Shown here in pieces: positions 25,123-34,120 of a DNA stretch of 64,000 bases. Numbering within the stretch: the stretch's first letter is position 1; each line of letters starts with the position of its first letter. The stretch is taken from positions 108,120 to 172,119 of the forward strand of contig CAVVYA010000014.1 of NCBI GenBank assembly GCA_963752345.1, read 5' to 3'. The notes under the pieces are model-generated. The model ran no database searches, was not told the origin of the DNA, and worked only from the letters and a program-made list of their open reading frames with translations. Source of the stretch: CAVVYA01 sp963752345 (GTDB lineage: Bacteria; Pseudomonadota; Alphaproteobacteria; SMXQ01). The translations under genes were made by a program, and so were the position numbers.

Positions 25123-25162
25123 ATCCTCCGGTTAAATCCCCCTGCAAACCGTCGACGAGGGA

Positions 25163-25482
25163 CCAAATTCGTCTTTGGCCAGCGCCATCCTGGTGCCGCC
25201 GAATGCCCAAAAAGTGACCTTAAACATCACGTTTCAGGCGTGCCGTAGAAGCACGGCGCTATAGAACAAGTCCCATGGTAAACAGGCAACTTTCTTCGGA
25301 ACTTATTGGATTGATTGAAAGAAAACGTTGCCACGAAGACACACGTTCATACTGTTCTGTCTTCGTAGACAGGATTTTCTAATCCGCGCGGCGTCATGAA
25401 AATCTCACCAAACCCGGGGAGGAAAAACAGCAGGGCCTCAACCCATTGCGGATGACGAGACGGTCGGTCTATTCGATTGAGG
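25163..25482. other. 320-bp intergenic region upstream of porin copy B
   Basis: Relatively AT-rich; expected to carry the copy B promoter on the minus strand. No gene, tRNA or clear repeat is visible. Confidence 0.5.
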
Positions 25483-26733
25483 TCAGCGGCGGAGGCCCGG
25501 TGTTATCACGCCCATGGCTTCGAGGGATCGCAGGATCTCGTCACACCGGTCTTCGTCCAACTCACCAAAGACCGCATGGAATTCCGACTTGGCGAAATTG
25601 CTCCGCGCGACGATCCACGCCACCGCGCGGTCGAAACCGGTCGGAATGGCCGTCGCCTTGTCGGCCTTCCGTAAAACCCACGCGCTGCCGCGACGGACGA
25701 CGGAGAAGCCGCGCGTCACTCGATAGTTGCCACTGTCGAACACGGCTTTCGACAAAGCGAAACCGCCACGAGGATATCGGTAGGCGTCTTGGAAGGCGCG
25801 CACCTCCGTCGCGGTGCGGGGATCCGCCGCCAGTTCGGCAAGCCGTTGCGCGAGCGCCGCGAGATGCCGCTCGAAAGCGGCCTCCCCGCCCGGCGCGTGG
25901 CGGCGCGGAAAGTCGCGGCGAAACAGCGGGTCTTGCAGCGCGCGTTCGAACAGGCCGGACACCAGGTCGAGTCCGATCACGGCGACGGCGCCGAACGCCA
26001 CATGCAGCGTTCCGTCGCTCTGTGCGATGGCATCGTGATACGTGCCGCGCGGGATGTACAGCAGATCGCCCGGCCGCAGCAGAATCTCGGCGGCGATTTT
26101 GCCCTTGGACGATTCATGAAACGACGCGGGCTGGCCCTTGAACGTGGGATGCGAGACGGGATGATCCAGGCGTCCCTCATAGATGCGCCAAAGCTTCTCG
26201 CCCTCGACGTGCAGGGCATAGACATCATGAGTGTCGAAGTGACTGGGAAACGCCTGGCGTTGCCGCGACGAGCAATAGAGGTTTCCCTGGACCCGCGATT
26301 CAAGGGCCGTTTCCAGTGCCTGGGCCACCGCCACCAGGCCTGGGTTGAACGTATCGATATCGTTGAGCAGCAGGCTGGCGCCGTCCTTCAACAAGGCGGT
26401 GACCCGCGCCGGATCGGGCTGCAGGCTGGCGCCGCCGCTGGCATGGTCCAGGCCAGGCCGGCAATAATCGCGCGCCGGCAGCAGAGCGCCGTCGAGCGCC
26501 ATTTCGAACGACCGCGGAGTCCACACAGCGGTCATGTTGAGCAGCGCGTTCAATCCCGTCCAGGACATCACGCCGGCGAATTTATCCGCGGCACCGGGTA
26601 CGTGAAGCACTTTGCGACCGTGATATTCGGCGAAGAACCGGTCAGCCGGCACAGGGGCGATAATATCGGCGAACGTCAAACCGCCGGCATCATCAGCAGG
26701 CCAGTCTCCCGTGCTCGTGTCGTTCTCTGTCAT
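25483..26733 (-). CDS. cupin/JmjC-domain oxygenase (ribosomal oxygenase-like)
   Basis: 416 residues. A JmjC-type 2-oxoglutarate/Fe(II) core has the metal-binding HFD triad start (His165, Asp167 in SHFDTHDVYAL) and the distal His233 in YIPRGTYHDA. LRPGDLLYIPRG is a typical strand before the last ligand. The C-terminal part (about 290-416) resembles the dimerisation and winged-helix tail of ROXA/YcfD-like protein hydroxylases. The likely role is hydroxylation of a ribosomal protein or other residue, but the target is not shown by the sequence. The frame is intact. It is probably cotranscribed with nothing obvious; thiE-like lies 30 nt upstream on the same strand. Confidence 0.82.
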   Translation of the reverse strand: MTENDTSTGDWPADDAGGLTFADIIAPVPADRFFAEYHGRKVLHVPGAADKFAGVMSWTGLNALLNMTAVWTPRSFEMALDGALLPARDYCRPGLDHASGGASLQPDPARVTALLKDGASLLLNDIDTFNPGLVAVAQALETALESRVQGNLYCSSRQRQAFPSHFDTHDVYALHVEGEKLWRIYEGRLDHPVSHPTFKGQPASFHESSKGKIAAEILLRPGDLLYIPRGTYHDAIAQSDGTLHVAFGAVAVIGLDLVSGLFERALQDPLFRRDFPRRHAPGGEAAFERHLAALAQRLAELAADPRTATEVRAFQDAYRYPRGGFALSKAVFDSGNYRVTRGFSVVRRGSAWVLRKADKATAIPTGFDRAVAWIVARSNFAKSEFHAVFGELDEDRCDEILRSLEAMGVITPGLRR

Positions 26734-26763
26734 CGCGCCGCTGTCACTCTCCGCTGACGCACC

Positions 26764-27510
26764 TTACCATCTGGCGGCGGTTGCGCGCACTGCCGTTGCA
26801 TCAGACCTCCGGCCGCGCGGGTCAACAGGCGGCGCGAAAGCGCCGATGCCGGCCAAGCCGCAGGCTTCACTCGCCCGCAAGCGCGCAGCGGATCGGTTGT
26901 CGATGCCACCCAAGGCATAAACCGGGATTGGGCTCGCGCGCGCCCAGGCAGCAAAACGCAAAGGCCCGAGGGTTCGCGCGCCGGGATGGCTGGCGGTCGG
27001 GAAGACCGGCGAAAGCAAAACGGCATCCACACCGCGCGCCGCCGCGAGCCGGAGCGCCGGCGCTGAATGAACCGAGGCGGTGACCCGCCAGCCAGGCCCG
27101 CGGAAGCGCCATGCGGACAGCCGTCCGCGGCGCAACAGCCATTCCGAAAGGTGCAACCCGTCCGCGCCAACGGCACGTGCCACATCGGCGCCACCTCGCT
27201 CATCCGCCGCGATCAGCAGCAGGCAGCCGCGCTTGCGTGTGATGGCGCGCAGCGCGCGCGCGAGCGCGACGCGTTCGCTCTTGGCAATGCCGTAATGGCG
27301 CAGAATGACAGCGGAGCCACGCGGCAGGTGCGCCGCCGCCGCGATCGGATCGGCGAGCCGCTGGTCGTCGGTCAGCAGGATCAGCGCCGGCAGGCGACCC
27401 GGGCGCTGTCCTCGCGCCTTACCATCAGCCCCCCGGCAGGAGCTCTCGTTCGGCGTCAGGCGACGGCGGGCTCGCAAATTGAGGCGCCGCGCATCATCTG
27501 TTAAACTCAT
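26764..27510 (-). CDS. ThiE/TenI-like thiamine phosphate synthase domain protein
   Basis: 248 residues with a TIM-barrel of the thiamine-phosphate synthase/TenI family. AVGADGLHLSE, VTASVHSAPALRLA, LLSPVFPTASHPGA and VYALGGIDNRSAARL follow the family order. The usual HLGQ diphosphate-site motif is HLSE here and the LINDR loop reads LIAADER, so it may be a TenI-like or specialised homologue rather than a housekeeping ThiE. It has an arginine-rich N-terminal extension of about 45 residues. The ATG at 27510 gives MSLTDDARRLNL. It diverges from yggS (43 bp). Confidence 0.72.
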   Translation of the reverse strand: MSLTDDARRLNLRARRRLTPNESSCRGADGKARGQRPGRLPALILLTDDQRLADPIAAAAHLPRGSAVILRHYGIAKSERVALARALRAITRKRGCLLLIAADERGGADVARAVGADGLHLSEWLLRRGRLSAWRFRGPGWRVTASVHSAPALRLAAARGVDAVLLSPVFPTASHPGARTLGPLRFAAWARASPIPVYALGGIDNRSAARLRASEACGLAGIGAFAPPVDPRGRRSDATAVRATAARW

Positions 27511-27553
27511 TGGATAATCAGGCGCTCCTGTCAGCAAAGCATCCGACATTGCC

Positions 27554-28285
27554 ATGGCGACTTCCGCTCCGCAAAGCCCTTCCCAGCGCTCCGTGCAGTC
27601 CGTCATAGCCCGGCTCAACCAGGTGCGCGACGAAATTGCCGTCGCGGCGCGGGCCGTCGGCCGCGAGCCCTCCGGCGTCACCCTGATCGCGGTCAGCAAG
27701 GGCCATGGACAAGCGGCCATTGGAACGGTGATGGCGGCTGGCCAGCGGGTGTTCGGCGAGAACCGGGTTCAGGAAGCGCAATCGAAGTGGCCCGAGTTGC
27801 GTCAGCGTCATCCCGGACTCGAGCTGCACATGATCGGTCCGCTGCAGACCAACAAGGTCCGCGAGGCGGTCGCCTTGTTCGATGTCATTCAATCGCTCGA
27901 TCGGCCCAAGCTGGCCGACGCCCTCGCCGCCGAATTCGAACGCAGCGGCCGCCGGCCGGGCCTGTTCATCCAGGTCAATACCGGCGAGGAGCTGCAGAAA
28001 TCCGGCGTCTTGCCAAAGGAAGCGCCCGACTTCATCGCCTATTGCCGCGAGGAGAAGAAGCTGCCGATCCGCGGTCTGATGGGCATTCCACCGGTCGAGG
28101 ACGATCCCGCGCTGCACTTCGCGCTGCTGCGGGAATTGGCGCACAATGCGGGTCTCGCTCAGCTGAGCATGGGCATGAGCGCCGATTATCCCGTCGGCGT
28201 GCGTTTCGGCGCCACGCATGTGCGCCTCGGCACCGCGGTGTTCGGCGCCCGTCCGCCGGCGCCCCTGGCCGCTAGCCCGGACTGA
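27554..28285 (+). CDS. YggS-family pyridoxal phosphate homeostasis protein
   Basis: 243 residues, usual for YggS/PROSC. PLP-binding Lys49 lies in LIAVSKG; FGENRVQEAQSKW, HMIGPLQTNKVREAV, GLMGIPP and LSMGMSADYPVG with THVRLGTAVFG are diagnostic. These proteins buffer PLP in the cytosol and have no proven catalytic reaction. The frame is intact. It ends 14 bp inside the convergent L,D-transpeptidase gene. Confidence 0.93.
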   Translation: MATSAPQSPSQRSVQSVIARLNQVRDEIAVAARAVGREPSGVTLIAVSKGHGQAAIGTVMAAGQRVFGENRVQEAQSKWPELRQRHPGLELHMIGPLQTNKVREAVALFDVIQSLDRPKLADALAAEFERSGRRPGLFIQVNTGEELQKSGVLPKEAPDFIAYCREEKKLPIRGLMGIPPVEDDPALHFALLRELAHNAGLAQLSMGMSADYPVGVRFGATHVRLGTAVFGARPPAPLAASPD

Positions 28286-28802
28286 CCGTCAAAAAATTCT
28301 CGGCCCCGCAAGCCGCGAGCAATTGCAGCAGATCGGCGCGCGCCACCGCGACGCAGCCTTGAGTCGGCGCGTAGTCCGGCCGTGCGACATGCAGGAAGAT
28401 CGCGCTACCCGCGCCGGCGACCGGCGGGTCGTCGTTGTGACCGAGCACCACGATGATGTCGTAGATCTCATCGAGCCGCCACAGGTGCTCGTGACTCGCG
28501 GTAATCGGCAAGCGGACCTGGCGATTGTAGTCCGGACTTGCCGGATCGTCGCACCATCCATCGCCGGGCTCGATGGCGGCGCTTGGCAGGGCCGTCGACG
28601 GCAGGCTCAGGCGGTCGGCGCGAAAGAGCACACGGCGCACCGGAAATCGCCCGATCGGCGTGGCGCCGTCCCCTTCCCGCTTGTTGGCGACGATGCCGCC
28701 GCGGCCCAGTGCGCATTTTACCGTGCGCTGGCCCGCTGCGGTCGGCCAGCTCAGCGTCCCCAGTTGCGGACTGATGGAGCGCGCGGTGACGAAAATGTCC
28801 AT
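28272..28802 (-). CDS. L,D-transpeptidase (YkuD) domain protein
   Basis: 176 residues. The YkuD catalytic motif is present: His138 in SAIFLHVA and the nucleophile Cys150 in PTQGCVAV, preceded by GHNDDPPVAGAG. KREGDGATPIGRFPVR near the N-terminus is typical of the small cytosol-like YkuD proteins. No signal peptide is evident, which is unusual for cell-wall enzymes but common in this subfamily. It would act on peptidoglycan peptides (L,D-bonds) or a related substrate. It converges with yggS, overlapping by 14 bp. Confidence 0.88.
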   Translation of the reverse strand: MDIFVTARSISPQLGTLSWPTAAGQRTVKCALGRGGIVANKREGDGATPIGRFPVRRVLFRADRLSLPSTALPSAAIEPGDGWCDDPASPDYNRQVRLPITASHEHLWRLDEIYDIIVVLGHNDDPPVAGAGSAIFLHVARPDYAPTQGCVAVARADLLQLLAACGAENFLTVSPG

Positions 28803-28858
28803 GACCGCACTATACCGTCAGGAGAGCGAATACATCAGGGGCGCTGGACGCCCGCCCC

Positions 28859-29965
28859 TCAGTGCGAAAGGTCGATGCTCGGCGCGGGCGCGGCGCGCCC
28901 GGCCTGATATTTATCCAGCGCCTGCTGCATCTTCATCAGGAAATCGGGTCCCACGTCCGGAACGGCCGCGCCATTCCGATGCCCGCCTGGTTTGCGCGTG
29001 CTGCTGTCGTCGCGGTCGCCGGCTTCGGCATCGAACGTCAGCGCGCGCGGATCCTGCACCGCATGGTCGAGCCAGGTCGAAGCGCCGAGCGGCGCGCCGC
29101 CGTTCGCCTTGGCGCGGGCCTCGGCGCTTGGCGCGATCATGCCATGGCCTTTGATGGCGGTATCGATGCGGCCGGTCGGCTTCTGGGCGGCGGCCGCGCC
29201 GCCCAGGCGCATTTCCCGCAGCAAGGCCGGATCGGCCGCCAGGGTCTGGGCCGTGGGCAGGTTGGCCGGGATGACGCCGGCGTGGCCCTTTGCCGTCAGC
29301 GGCACGTGCCGACCTCCCGCGCCCATCTGGGCGTTCCCCGCCGGGACGTTCAGGGGATGGTTGGCCGCCACAGGCGAATTCTGAGCGGCGCCGGATGAGC
29401 CATTCGTGGATGGCACGATGCCACCCGCCGAGTCCGCGAGCTTGGCGGCAGCCGATGGCTCGCCGTGCGCCGCGGCGCTCGGCGTTTCGGCACTGCCGGC
29501 GTCGGCCGCCGATGCGAGCAGCGGAGCGGTATCCGGCAGGTTCATGAGGCCAGCCATCTGCGGCCGCTGACCCCGCTTTTCGTCGTGAACGGCCCATTGT
29601 GAGACCGGATCGGGATCGGGCAGCATGGCCAGGACATGGCTGCCCGTGTCCTTGCCGGTAATGGCTTCGACCGCCGAATCGGCGGCCGATGCGACCAGGC
29701 CGACGATGCCGCCGAAAATTGCGCCGCCCATCATGCGCGGCGCTGGCCCGATGGTGTCGCCCGTGATCGCGCGGTAGATCGTCGACACCACGGGGATATG
29801 TTGCAAAGGATTGATGGCGTCGAGCAGCGCGCCGAAGCTGAATCCTTCCTTGCCCCACATGCGATCCCACAATCCGCGCTCCTCGGCGGGCACGTTCGCC
29901 GGCGCGGCCGGGCGGGCGGCCGGTTCGGCGGGTGGAATGGACGCCAGGGCGCTGATCGGGGTCAT
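28859..29965 (-). CDS. hypothetical protein with Ala/Pro-rich linker
   Basis: 368 residues, family not securely recognised. A compact N-terminal segment (about 28-105) contains WDRMWGKEGFSFGALLDAIN, then a block with HIPVVSTIYRAITGD and a glycine-rich possible membrane or hairpin segment (MMGGAIFGGIVGLVAS). The rest is low-complexity Ala/Gly/Pro/Ser-rich sequence ending with DFLMKMQQALDKYQAG, a possible helix. I recall similar N-terminal segments in uncharacterised alphaproteobacterial proteins, but no function is known. The ATG at 29965 (MTPISALASIPP) is preferred over the longer frame start at 30034. Confidence 0.65.
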   Translation of the reverse strand: MTPISALASIPPAEPAARPAAPANVPAEERGLWDRMWGKEGFSFGALLDAINPLQHIPVVSTIYRAITGDTIGPAPRMMGGAIFGGIVGLVASAADSAVEAITGKDTGSHVLAMLPDPDPVSQWAVHDEKRGQRPQMAGLMNLPDTAPLLASAADAGSAETPSAAAHGEPSAAAKLADSAGGIVPSTNGSSGAAQNSPVAANHPLNVPAGNAQMGAGGRHVPLTAKGHAGVIPANLPTAQTLAADPALLREMRLGGAAAAQKPTGRIDTAIKGHGMIAPSAEARAKANGGAPLGASTWLDHAVQDPRALTFDAEAGDRDDSSTRKPGGHRNGAAVPDVGPDFLMKMQQALDKYQAGRAAPAPSIDLSH

Positions 29966-30133
29966 CGGGAGTCCGGGCAATTGGTCTGCGCTGACTCTCA
30001 AGCAAGCGCGGTGCCAGACTCGTCGCCCAGACAAATCAGTTGGTTAACAGCAGAACCGCTTGGCACGCCTGGCATTTTCGGTCGCGTCGCGGGCGCGCGC
30101 GGCAGTTTTTGCCGGGTCACCGAGGCTGGTGCG

Positions 30134-31282
30134 TCAGAACAGGTGGCCGCTGCGGGTCGCCTTGGTCGCGAGGTATTTCGCGTTATGCGCCGTGGCCGGA
30201 AAAGCGTGCGGCACGCGCTCGACCACCTCGATGCCGCAGGCGGCGAGCGCCGCGACCTTGCCCGGATTGTTGGTCAGCAAGCGAACCTTGGTGAATCCCA
30301 GGTCGCGCAAAATCGAAGCCGCCGGCAGATAGACCCGCTCGTCGGCATCGAAGCCGAGCTGCTCGTTGGCGTCGATCGTGTCGGCGCCGTCGTCCTGCAG
30401 TTGATAGGCGCGCAGCTTGTTGACCAGGCCGATGCCGCGGCCCTCTTGCGCGAGGTAAATCAGCACGCCGCTGCCGGCCTGGGAAATCGCCGCGATCGCG
30501 CCGCGCAACTGATCGCCGCAATCGCAGCGCAGGCTGCCGAGCAGGTCGCCCGTGAAGCATTCCGAATGGAGCCGCACCAGGACGGGCGCGTCGGTGCGCG
30601 GCTCGCCGATGACGATGGCGAGATGCTCGATGCCGCCGTCGCTCGGGCGATAGGCGACGATCCGCGCGTCGTCCGCTTCGGCCAGCGGCACCCGGGCCTG
30701 GCTCACGGCCTTGAGGCTGCGCGCGGCGCGCTGGTCATAGTCGATGATCTCGCCGGCATCCACGGCGAGCAGACCGTGGCTCTGCGACCAGGCCAGCGGA
30801 TCGGACGCGGTGACCGGTGCGATCAAGGCAGCCGGCAGCAGCCGCGCGATCTTGGTCAGGCGCACGGCGGCAAGCGTGCAGCTCTGCAGCTCGCCGTCGA
30901 GCCGGCGCCGCGGCGGCAGGCGGAACGAAATGGTCGATGCCGGATCGGCGATGTCGCGCACCGATTGGGCCGGCGTGCCCTCCGGAAGATCGAGGGTGAT
31001 GACGGATCCCGCGTCTTCGCCGATGCGCAGGGCCGCTGCCCGCTGTCCGGTCACGGCCAGCAGCGGCGGCGCTCCGCTGAGCGCGCCGAGGCGCTCCAGG
31101 CTCTGCGGCGTAACCGCCTCGGCCGCCTGGATCAGCAAAGCACCCCCGTCGCCCGCGCAGCGCACCACGGCGAACCCGCCGCGGCGCAGATCGGCGACCG
31201 CGCGGTCGACCGCGAGCAGGCTGTCGCCGCCGGTTGCGGCGGCGGGGTTTCCGGCATTCGTCGGGCTGGTCTGGCTGGTCAT
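30134..31282 (-). CDS. ribA: GTP cyclohydrolase II with degenerate RibB-like N-terminal region
   Basis: 382 residues. The C-terminal half (about 190-382) is GTP cyclohydrolase II: VRLHSECFTGDLLGSLRCDC provides the three zinc cysteines, followed by YLAQEGRGIGLVNKLRAYQ and VRLLTNNPGKVAAL. The N-terminal part (AVADLRRGGFAVVRC) resembles the dihydroxybutanone-phosphate synthase fold but lacks a clear acidic active-site motif, as in alphaproteobacterial RibA proteins with a vestigial domain. It makes the first riboflavin intermediate from GTP. The frame is intact. It diverges from the response regulator. Confidence 0.92.
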   Translation of the reverse strand: MTSQTSPTNAGNPAAATGGDSLLAVDRAVADLRRGGFAVVRCAGDGGALLIQAAEAVTPQSLERLGALSGAPPLLAVTGQRAAALRIGEDAGSVITLDLPEGTPAQSVRDIADPASTISFRLPPRRRLDGELQSCTLAAVRLTKIARLLPAALIAPVTASDPLAWSQSHGLLAVDAGEIIDYDQRAARSLKAVSQARVPLAEADDARIVAYRPSDGGIEHLAIVIGEPRTDAPVLVRLHSECFTGDLLGSLRCDCGDQLRGAIAAISQAGSGVLIYLAQEGRGIGLVNKLRAYQLQDDGADTIDANEQLGFDADERVYLPAASILRDLGFTKVRLLTNNPGKVAALAACGIEVVERVPHAFPATAHNAKYLATKATRSGHLF

Positions 31283-31539
31283 AAGTAATGATCGTCGGAA
31301 GCGGATCGATGAACAGGCACTGTGTGGGTCGCCGCGCGGTGCGGGAACCCGCTCTGACGCGCGGATTTGATTAACACGGGCCAGCCGTCATGGCCACCCC
31401 CTGGCTGCGGAGCCGGCCGCCGGTTCCGCGCGGCGCCATGGCGGTGTTCATCCGCCGGGCGCTGTTGCGAGTATAATATGATCAGGTATCCTGCGCCTGG
31501 CGGCGTGGGCGCATGGTGTGCCGCGAGGGGCAATTGACG
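31283..31539. promoter_or_regulatory. divergent ribA / response regulator intergenic region
   Basis: 257 bp between opposite starts; both promoters should lie here. I see no FMN riboswitch-like conserved boxes. Confidence 0.4.
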
Positions 31540-32226
31540 ATGAATGACAAACGGGTCCTGTTGGTCGACGACGATGGCGAACTGCGCGGCGCGCTGGCGG
31601 AGCAGTTGCGTCTGCATGAGGAGTTCACCACGGCGGAAGCCGACACGGCCGCCAAGGCGCTCGAGATCAGCAAGGCGGATTACTTCGACGCCATCATTCT
31701 CGACGTCGGTTTGCCCGACATGGATGGCCGCGAGGTTTGCCGGCTGATGCGCCGCACCGGCGTCAAATGCCCGATCATCATGCTGACCGGCGCGGATTCC
31801 GAATCCGACACCATCCTGGGCCTCGATTCTGGGGCTAACGACTACATTACCAAGCCGTTCCGCCTGGGCGTGCTGCTCGCCCGCCTGCGCGCGCAATTGC
31901 GCCAGCACGAGCAGAGCGAGGACGCGGTGTTCGCCATCGGGCCCTACAGTTTCCATCCGGCGGCCAAGCTGCTGCAGGAGCCCGCCGGCAAGAAAAAGAT
32001 CCGCCTCACCGAAAAGGAAACGGCGATCCTCAAATATCTTTATCGCGCCAAGGACAAGGTGGTCGGGCGCGACACCCTGCTCGGCGAGGTGTGGGGCTAC
32101 AATGCCGGCGTCACGACCCACACGCTGGAGACCCACATCTACCGGTTGCGCCAGAAGATCGAACGGGATCCGACGGCGGCCGAGATTCTTCTCACCGAAC
32201 GCGGCGGCTACCGCCTGGCGCCTTAA
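31540..32226 (+). CDS. OmpR/PhoB-family response regulator
   Basis: 228 residues. The receiver domain has the acidic pair LLVDDDGE, phospho-acceptor Asp55 (ILDVGLPD), Thr83 (MLTGAD) and Lys105 (YITKPF). The C-terminal winged helix (about 130-228) has LTEKETAILKYLYRA, TLLGEVWGYN and THTLETHIYRLRQKIE. It is a DNA-binding transcription factor activated by phosphorylation. No histidine kinase gene is adjacent, so it is an orphan here; the target is unknown. The ATG at 31540 (MNDKRVLLV) is chosen on family length. Confidence 0.93.
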   Translation: MNDKRVLLVDDDGELRGALAEQLRLHEEFTTAEADTAAKALEISKADYFDAIILDVGLPDMDGREVCRLMRRTGVKCPIIMLTGADSESDTILGLDSGANDYITKPFRLGVLLARLRAQLRQHEQSEDAVFAIGPYSFHPAAKLLQEPAGKKKIRLTEKETAILKYLYRAKDKVVGRDTLLGEVWGYNAGVTTHTLETHIYRLRQKIERDPTAAEILLTERGGYRLAP

Positions 32227-32266
32227 CGCATCTGCAGGAGAGAGAACTTGGCCGTGGCGTGATCCG

Positions 32267-33061
32267 TCACTTCAGCGTGACGATCACCGGCACATGGTCC
32301 GACGGCAACTGCCAGCCGCGCGCGTCGCGGATCACGTCGGCGCGGACCAGGTCGTTTTGCACACCCGGTGTGACCCAGATATGGTCGAGCCGGCGGCCCT
32401 TGTCGGCGGCGTCCCAGTCCTGCGCGCGATAGCTCCACCAGGTGAAGAGTTGGCGCTCGGGCGGAATGAAATGGCGCACCGCGTCGACCCAATGGTGCGA
32501 GCGCTGCACCTTGGCGAGACGATCGACCTCGACCGGCGTGTGGCTCACCACCTTGAGCAGCGCCTTGTGCGACCAGACGTCGGTTTCGAGCGGCGCGATA
32601 TTGAGATCGCCGACCAGGATCATGCGGTTCTTCGGATTGGCGCGCGCCGTGAACCAGGTCTCCATCTCGTCGAGGAAGCGCAGCTTGTGGGCGAACTTCA
32701 CGTTCACCGCCGGATCGGGAATGTCGCCGCCCGCCGGTACGTAGAAGTTGTGGATCTCGGTGCCGTCCGCCAGCACGGCGATGGAATGGCGGCAATCGTC
32801 CTTCTCGCACCATTGACGCGCGTCGCCGGCGGTGAACGGCACCTTCGAGAGAATGGCCGTGCCGTTGTAGCTCTTCATGCCCTGGGCATGGATATGCGGA
32901 AAGCCGAGCTCGCGCAGCGCGTCGAACGGAAACACGTCGTTGTGCGCCTTGGTCTCCTGCAGGCAGAGCACGTCGATCTCGCTGGCGCTGATGAACTGCC
33001 GCACCATCTCGATGCGCAGGCGAACGGAATTGATGTTCCAGGTGGCAACACGAAGGGTCAT
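32267..33061 (-). CDS. xth: exodeoxyribonuclease III
   Basis: 264-residue AP endonuclease/3'-exonuclease of the exonuclease-endonuclease-phosphatase fold. ATWNINSVRLR (metal Asn), LCLQETK (Glu36), VGDLNIAPLETDVW and SDHVPVIVTL provide the catalytic residues in canonical order; the helix-loop LDHIWVTPG is also present. It acts in base-excision repair. The frame is intact. It lies 12 nt downstream of the FAH-family gene on the same strand. Confidence 0.95.
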   Translation of the reverse strand: MTLRVATWNINSVRLRIEMVRQFISASEIDVLCLQETKAHNDVFPFDALRELGFPHIHAQGMKSYNGTAILSKVPFTAGDARQWCEKDDCRHSIAVLADGTEIHNFYVPAGGDIPDPAVNVKFAHKLRFLDEMETWFTARANPKNRMILVGDLNIAPLETDVWSHKALLKVVSHTPVEVDRLAKVQRSHHWVDAVRHFIPPERQLFTWWSYRAQDWDAADKGRRLDHIWVTPGVQNDLVRADVIRDARGWQLPSDHVPVIVTLK

Positions 33062-33073
33062 GGGTGAACCGAT

Positions 33074-33751
33074 TCAGGCGATGGTGACGAGGAGCGATCC
33101 GAGGCCGTCGATGCGGCCGTCCAGCGCATCGCCCGGCCGCAGCTGGATTTCGCCGGTCGGCGTACCGGTGAAGATGAGATCGCCCGGCCGCAGCGTCACG
33201 AAGCGGCTGAGCATGGCGACGAGCGTGAGCGGCGTCCACGCCATCTGCGACAGCTCGCCGTCCTGGGCGCGCGTGCCGTTGACGTCGAGCGTGATGGCGC
33301 CGCGTTCGGGATGGCCGACGGTCTCGGCCATGTGAATCGCGCCGATCGGCGAGGCGCCGTCGAAGGTCTTCGCCATGTCCCACGGCTTGCCCTCGTTGCG
33401 CGCGGCACGCTGGATATCGCGCCGGGTCATGTCGAGCCCGACCGCGTAGCCGAACACGATGCGCTTGGCGGCCTCGGCATCCGCGAGACCGCGTGCTTCG
33501 CCGCCGATCGCCACCACCAGCTCGATTTCCGGTTCGAGCATTTTGGTGGCGCTCGGATAGGCCATGATCGCGCCGCTCTCGATCGCCGTGTGGCTGCCCT
33601 TGGTGAAGACCGCCGGCTCGGCGCGGTTCGCGCCATAGGTGCCGGTAAAGGCGTAGATCGCGCCGACCGGAAAACGCATCGCGCTGCCGGCGATCGGCAA
33701 GCTGGGCAGCGACGGTGTCGCGAAAGCGAGGGAGGCTGTGCGCTCGGTCAT
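33074..33751 (-). CDS. fumarylacetoacetate hydrolase family protein, short N-terminal loop
   Basis: 225 residues of the FAH fold (fumarylpyruvate hydrolase/oxaloacetate decarboxylase-like). KMLEPEIELVVAIG supplies the metal-binding Glu-x-Glu, and GLDMTRRDIQ, WDMAKTFDGASPIG, VNGTRAQDG and GDLIFTGTPTG are typical. The segment where homologues have GRNYAAHAREMG and an active-site His reads YAFTGTYGANRAEPA, so the usual histidine-bearing loop seems altered or shortened. It may be a divergent enzyme or reflect a local sequence error. The start MTERTASLAF at 33751 is preferred. Confidence 0.8.
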   Translation of the reverse strand: MTERTASLAFATPSLPSLPIAGSAMRFPVGAIYAFTGTYGANRAEPAVFTKGSHTAIESGAIMAYPSATKMLEPEIELVVAIGGEARGLADAEAAKRIVFGYAVGLDMTRRDIQRAARNEGKPWDMAKTFDGASPIGAIHMAETVGHPERGAITLDVNGTRAQDGELSQMAWTPLTLVAMLSRFVTLRPGDLIFTGTPTGEIQLRPGDALDGRIDGLGSLLVTIA

Positions 33752-34120
33752 GCGGGCTCGTGTTGGGCATCGCGCGCGGACGGCGGCGCGCCGGGATGGC
33801 CTACTTAACGCAAGCCGGGCGCGCTGACCAGCCTGCCAGGCGGCGGTCGAAATCGCGGACGAACATTCGATACAAGCGAAGCTGAGCGGGCCGGCGCTGA
33901 AAAGTTCCAGGATCCGTACAAGCGGACGCCCGACCAGAGGGGGTGATGGCCGGGCGTCCATGGCTCGATCGAGCCGGGAGGGCGGCAGGGGAACCGCCCT
34001 CAGCGAAGTCGGCGCTTCGCACTTCCAGTTATGTGGGAAGCCTTTTGTCGGGTTCAATGAGGCGAAATTCGGATTTCACCGGGCCCCATAGTTCCCCTCT
34101 TCACTTCGCCGTGAGCGGCC
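33752..34120. other. 370-bp intergenic region with hairpins
   Basis: No coding sequence is seen. Two inverted repeats occur: GGACGCCCG with CGGGCGTCC (about 33926-33960) and GAGGGCGG with CCGCCCTC (about 33978-34001). Neither has a clear U-tract. The region separates lolA (downstream end) from the FAH-family start. Confidence 0.5.

Larger units (their letters stand above)
22398..25162 (-). repeat. tandem duplication of a porin transcription unit
   Basis: Two direct units, about 22398-23654 and 23918-25162, share the leader (ending CGTCGACGAGGGA on the plus strand), ribosome site, coding region and terminator. Divergence is mostly in the middle and C-terminal loops. Confidence 0.88.
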
